Assembly (NCBI RefSeq): GCF_016918785.1
Contig: NZ_JAFFPT010000045.1
Coordinates: forward strand, 223,443 to 287,442
DNA length: 64,000 nucleotides
Direction of reading: 5' to 3'
DNA from: Leptospira ainazelensis
GTDB lineage: Bacteria > Spirochaetota > Leptospiria > Leptospirales > Leptospiraceae
Below, one piece after another: positions 63,033-64,000 of this stretch (positions are counted from its first letter, which is position 1; each line of letters starts with the position of its first letter). Both the position numbers and the translations under genes were made by a program. A model generated the notes under the pieces. That model was not told where the DNA came from, did not search any database, and saw only the letters and a program-made list of their open reading frames with translations.

Positions 63033-63674
63033 GAAGAAGTCTCTCCTTAGAATTTTCACCATCTAGATTTTTAGTTTTTATAGTTCAAATAATAATTTAA
63101 AATAACACCGAGTCAAGGCTATGTTATTAATATTGATATTATGTTTATATAAAATAGTATTATATTTATTATATAAACATAATTTTTTCGTATCGACCAT
63201 GCTTGGTTTAGCTGTGTATTTATGATATTGTATTTATTAAGGAAAAATGAAGTCCCTAAAGGTTCAAAATTTAAGAAATCGTGAAACTAAATCTCGTTTT
63301 GAGGGCTTGTTTGGATTGTTTTTGTGACTCAATAGACTTTATTTTCTTCGGATTGCGCGAAATAAACTACTCTCATCTGATTCTTTCGGAATTCAATCCT
63401 TGGATTCAGAGTGATGTTTTGCGCTTTTGAAAGCGGAATCTCAGACCTTTTACCGCATTCCCTTGTAAACCCGATTCTTTGAGATGGGTATGCGTTCGGC
63501 TCATAGATCCTTGTGAATCCTTGTAGATCCGGCTCGGCATTCATTCTCCTTGGTAAAGGAAAGACGTCGAATATGGTTTCTAAATCAAGGTTAACCTAGT
63601 TACGTAAAAGTAGACACCTTTTTCGCTCGAAACGAGGAAAAGGTAAAGATGAGTAGTGGAGTTACCCCCAAAAA
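63033..63674. other. Gap between A2 and the transposase
   Basis: AT-rich upstream region of A2 with homology to the A1 flank. Towards 63600-63660 the composition becomes more mixed and includes the probable IS end (TACGTAAAAGTAGACACC near 63602-63619). No gene supported. Confidence 0.45.
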
Positions 63675-64000
63675 TCATACAGCCAATGTTAGCTCTTTTT
63701 CTATAAATTCTTTCGGCGACAACATTTGCAATCCCTTATGTGGTGCGAAGGAATTATAGTCGTCAATCCAATTGTGTATTTTCAGCATAACTTCTTCAGC
63801 GTGATTTAATTGATTCACATAAGCATAATCTCTTTTGAATGTTTTCACAAAGGCTTCAGCCATTCCGTTACTCTCTGGAGAATAAGCAGGAGTATGACAA
63901 ACTTCAAATCCCAACGTTTCAATAAAAGCCATAGTAGCGAAAGAAGTATATTGAGGACCGTTGTCAGATAGGAACTGCGTCGAAGGAACTTTGGAATCAC
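63604..64000 (-). mobile_element. IS3-family (IS2-group-like) insertion sequence, partial
   Basis: Only the 3' end of the transposase and one flank are in the window. The IS2-like end motif AGTAGACACC (about 63610-63619) suggests a boundary near 63604. The other end is outside the window, so the inverted repeats and target duplication cannot be checked. The exact boundary is approximate. Confidence 0.45.
63675..64000 (-). CDS. IS3-family transposase (OrfB), C-terminal part; 5' end outside window
   Basis: About 108 residues from the right edge to the stop at 63675. DDE-type catalytic core: LSDNGPQYTSFA with the second Asp, then YSPESNGMAEAFVKTFKRDY with the final Glu, and HNWIDDYNSFAPHKGLQMLSPKEF at the C terminus, closest to the IS2 group. 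The frame continues beyond the window, and whether the upstream OrfA is intact cannot be seen. It lies next to the duplicated lipoprotein cassettes and might have helped their rearrangement. Confidence 0.85.
   Translation of the reverse strand, partial: DSKVPSTQFLSDNGPQYTSFATMAFIETLGFEVCHTPAYSPESNGMAEAFVKTFKRDYAYVNQLNHAEEVMLKIHNWIDDYNSFAPHKGLQMLSPKEFIEKELTLAV

Noticed and set aside
63329..63544. 71-residue minus-strand frame near the IS element
   Set aside because: Lies in the region homologous to the A1 upstream flank, where the frame is broken; not supported as a gene.

Overview
The window looks like a chromosomal segment of a pathogenic-clade Leptospira (spirochaete). The evidence is a DUF1564-family protein, a TIGR04452-like lipoprotein, many lipoproteins with relaxed spirochaete lipoboxes, frequent TTG starts, moderate AT richness, and short hairpin repeats in most long gaps. 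No species is claimed. Almost all genes are intact. The exceptions are an RND pump gene cut by the left edge, an IS3/IS2-type transposase cut by the right edge, and a few decayed open frames.

Layout. 1-9644: an RND efflux pump, a DegT/StrS-fold protein without its PLP lysine, a small membrane protein, a WYL regulator, and a MarR regulator lying between a thiolase and a hotdog thioesterase that share a palindromic operator. 9645-13618: a mostly empty gap, two small secreted proteins, a GT39-like membrane protein and DUF1564. 13896-23529: a long plus-strand housekeeping run, WYL regulator - ispE - tRNA-Gln - glmU - prs - rplY(ctc) - pth - ftsH - EVE - 7TM/SpoIIE phosphatase. Its order resembles the Bacillus ispE-glmU-prs-ctc-pth locus, but here the Pth protein has lost most catalytic residues and GlmU has only its uridylyltransferase half.

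23617-29387 is on the minus strand: a small CxxCH cytochrome-like protein, then a membrane-anchored spermidine-synthase-fold enzyme in an operon with a small membrane protein and a double DUF4178/zinc-ribbon membrane protein. 29719-31228 holds small lipoproteins and a membrane protein. 31236-37510 (minus) runs cstA-nudix and OmpA-like/NRDE/PilZ/methyltransferase. 37608-43116 (plus) holds J-domain, CBS, GNAT, acyl-CoA thioesterase, AraC, ankyrin and RlmD-type genes. 43520-50015 (minus) holds a lipoprotein, a YhaN/YhaO (SbcC/SbcD-like) pair, an unknown protein and an SBBP-repeat lipoprotein. 50262-58284 holds DUF2804, DUF952, Tag, a secreted repeat protein, a membrane cyclase, a YbhB-like protein and a divergent NmrA/AraC pair. 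59024-63032 is a tandem duplication of a two-lipoprotein cassette, followed by the IS element.

The most unusual content is between the genes. There are several families of dispersed structured repeats. One is a GTAGGA-NN-TCCTAC palindrome in many copies, twice inside tandem arrays. A second is a roughly 250-base element with inverted ends (two copies). A third is a long hairpin element whose two copies show compensatory changes. A fourth is a 55-base motif in three copies. Together with the degenerate Pth, the lysine-less DegT protein and the gene-converted lipoprotein cassettes, these are the points most worth checking.
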